This document shows positions 44,436 to 45,988 of a DNA stretch of 45,988 bases, one piece after another. The stretch covers positions 1 through 45,988 of the forward strand of contig JAFQMP010000029.1 in the NCBI GenBank assembly GCA_017396225.1, given 5' to 3'. The notes beneath the pieces are model-generated. The model was not told where the DNA came from and did not search any database. It saw only the letters and a program-made list of their open reading frames with translations. Numbering within the stretch: the first letter of the stretch is position 1; the number at the start of each line of letters is the position of its first letter. This DNA is from Clostridia bacterium (lineage in GTDB: Bacteria; Bacillota; Clostridia; Oscillospirales; CAG-272). The translations under genes were made by a program, and so were the position numbers.

Positions 44436-45248
44436 TTATTTGCGGGCAATGTACGAATCATAAGATATTGTATTGGTATACCCGCGCCGACCGATTTTCA
44501 TCCACTTCAGTTTTTCCTTAGCGGACAGCTGACGGTCATTCCTGGTACGCCAGACAAAGTAGTAGCGCCACAGAAAAAATGGTTTTTTATGGGTAGCGGC
44601 ATAAAAAGCACCTTTACCGTAATAAAAACGCTCATCTCCGCCCGTAAACCAGGTGGACTCTGCAAAAGATACGGTGCCAATGGTTTCCTTAGATACATAA
44701 AAGATCAGTCCTGCACGCTTAGCCGCAGCCAACCACATACTATCCTCACCAGAAGGAAACACACAACCGCCGCCAAACAGTGTGGTGAACCACACATTTG
44801 CTTTTCTAACAGCACTTAAACGAAATGCAATGCGAAAGCCTGCCCAGGGCATACGAGTGAAATGCCCGCACTTTTTAGTTTTGGGATATTTAATCTGTCT
44901 GCGCTTGGGGTCGTCAGTTTCGAAATGAAATATGATTACATCTGCATCGGGGTGTGCGGCAAACTCGGCGAGTACGCGTTCCTCCATATCATCGTGATAA
45001 GTCACGTCATCGTCGGCAAACAGGCAAATATCTCCCTCTGCATAGAGAAGCGTTGTGTTGCGGTTGATGCCCACACCGCGCGTGGCGGTGGTAATCATTC
45101 TTGCGCGATGCCCCTCAAACTCTATTTCCTCAAAAGCAGTACGGTCTGCCTGATTGGCAAACACCACGTCAGAATGAATGTTCATTCCCTTCAACTTGGA
45201 AAAATCAGTCTGGTGCATCGTCACGCACAAAATTTCAAACTTTGACAT
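44436..45248 (-). CDS. glycosyltransferase family 2
   Basis: The 270-residue GT-A-type enzyme has RGVGINRNTTLLYAEGDICLF ending in ADDDVTY (about 77-83), where DDD is the metal/nucleotide-binding motif, and GGCVFPSGEDSMWL, which holds the later acceptor/catalytic acidic residue (ED). The N-terminal 55 residues diverge from standard GT2 proteins. It is short and has no membrane helix, so it acts at the cytoplasmic face. GGGGAAGG precedes the ATG, which overlaps the upstream licD stop by one base (TAATG). Confidence 0.83.
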   Translation of the reverse strand: MSKFEILCVTMHQTDFSKLKGMNIHSDVVFANQADRTAFEEIEFEGHRARMITTATRGVGINRNTTLLYAEGDICLFADDDVTYHDDMEERVLAEFAAHPDADVIIFHFETDDPKRRQIKYPKTKKCGHFTRMPWAGFRIAFRLSAVRKANVWFTTLFGGGCVFPSGEDSMWLAAAKRAGLIFYVSKETIGTVSFAESTWFTGGDERFYYGKGAFYAATHKKPFFLWRYYFVWRTRNDRQLSAKEKLKWMKIGRRGYTNTISYDSYIARK

Positions 45249-45988
45249 TATACCTTCCCCAAATATTCTGTATAGTCCTTTTCGGTGTCAAACACCATCG
45301 CGTGCACGGCAGCGCGCTGCGCCTCCTCGGAGGGGAGCTTCATATAGTCGCCGTAGCGATAAGCGAGATACTCCTTGATTTTCTCGGAGCCTAAGAGGAC
45401 GGTGTCCTCAAAGGGCACGTCCACGGGCTTTTCAAAGAAATCTGCCGCAAAAAGTCCCTGCTTGAATTTGGCAGGTGTAATCCAGTAGCAGTACGCGTAA
45501 TTCTCGCTCATATTGTCGTATTTATAAATGTGCTTATAGCAAAGCCTTGCCATAAGGCGGCGCGGCATCAGCTTTAAGGAAAAAAGCACCAACGCCTGCG
45601 CTTTACTTTTCGGCTTCCAGTTTCGCTGTGACAAACCGTACAGCGTCACAAATTTGGACTTGTAGTAAACAAGCTTTTGCGCCAGTCTGCGATTGGGCAC
45701 CTTATGTAAAATCATAATATCCACATAAATGCCGTGGTGCATCTCGGTCAGGTCCTTAAAATGCTCCTCAATAAAGGTGGTGCCGTTCATACGCACCTTG
45801 GCGTATTCCAGATACTTCGGCGTGGTGCGCCATTCCTGCAGTACAAACCGCTCACTTTGCTCTTGCTCAAACACTGCCTTAAACTTGGCGTATTCCGCAG
45901 GGGTCATAAAGATATCGAGGTCATCGTCCCACGGGATAAAGCCACCGTGACGAATGGCACCAAGCGCCGTGCCGCCCATAATATAATA
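45248..45988 (-). CDS. LicD-family protein (copy 2), N-terminus outside the window
   Basis: About 247 residues are visible and the frame stays open to the window edge; the codons just upstream of the first visible Met read YYI, matching the family's YYLLGGTLLGA, so the true start lies beyond 45988. GGTALGAIRHGGF then IPWDDDLDIFM is the nucleotidyltransferase/LicD active-site block. YVDIMILHKVPN corresponds to the second block. It is clearly a paralogue of the LicD encoded at 33998 but from a different branch, so it may use a different acceptor or donor. Confidence 0.87.
   Translation of the reverse strand, partial: YYIMGGTALGAIRHGGFIPWDDDLDIFMTPAEYAKFKAVFEQEQSERFVLQEWRTTPKYLEYAKVRMNGTTFIEEHFKDLTEMHHGIYVDIMILHKVPNRRLAQKLVYYKSKFVTLYGLSQRNWKPKSKAQALVLFSLKLMPRRLMARLCYKHIYKYDNMSENYAYCYWITPAKFKQGLFAADFFEKPVDVPFEDTVLLGSEKIKEYLAYRYGDYMKLPSEEAQRAAVHAMVFDTEKDYTEYLGKV

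Noticed and set aside
28996..45988. Teichoic-acid locus
   Set aside because: No TagA, TagB or TagF homologue is visible; flippase, polymerase-like and FucNAc genes fit a Wzx/Wzy-type glycan better.

Overview
The window reads like the chromosome of a spore-forming (or spore-former-derived) member of the Bacillota, most likely class Clostridia. It carries the spore protease gpr, an orphan MsmX-type sugar ATPase gene, a gltX-glnS pair, and near-perfect AAGGAGG ribosome sites. Promoters are TTGNNN-17-TATAAT. Housekeeping genes look moderately GC-rich, while the core of the right-hand polysaccharide locus is visibly AT-richer. I cannot name a species. No tRNA, rRNA, CRISPR, transposase or phage gene was recognised. 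No stretch over 300 bases lacks a gene.

Left part (1-8,100, all minus strand): a monocistronic MsmX/UgpC-type ATPase gene; an rsuA-like pseudouridine synthase gene followed by tex; and a four-gene unit starting near 8,080 and ending at a terminator at 4,483-4,514. That unit encodes an OmpR-type regulator whose receiver has lost its phosphorylation residues, a membrane-anchored HtrA-type protease, and two MgtC/SapB membrane proteins.

Middle (8,160-22,775): ychF-trmB, truB, a divergent and probably inactive UxaC-like gene (minus), a mutS-like/Lrp/aminotransferase unit, gpr (minus), a lipoprotein gene for an OppA-type binding protein, and a metallo-hydrolase-gltX-glnS unit. Most units have a readable promoter and an intrinsic terminator.

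22,785-28,930 (minus): a three-gene unit encoding a DUF554 membrane protein, an 1,186-residue CehA/PHP hydrolase flanked by lamin-tail-like domains, and a homodimer-type ABC exporter.

28,964-45,988 (minus): a surface polysaccharide locus that enters from beyond the right edge and ends at a terminator near 28,964. Most neighbouring genes overlap by 1-4 bases or are separated by under 35 bases. It encodes the CapE-CapF-CapG set for UDP-N-acetyl-L-fucosamine; a TagD-like cytidylyltransferase overlapping a LicD transferase; an APH/choline-kinase-fold kinase; a flippase; a polymerase/ligase-like membrane protein; three GT4 and one GT2 glycosyltransferases; a polysaccharide pyruvyl transferase with an F420-hydrogenase-beta-like iron-sulfur protein; a second LicD (cut by the window edge); and a nucleotidyltransferase-fold protein at the end. 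Inference: the product is a flippase/polymerase-type anionic glycan containing FucNAc and decorated with phospho-alcohol and pyruvate. The initiating phosphoglycosyltransferase and length regulators are not in the window.
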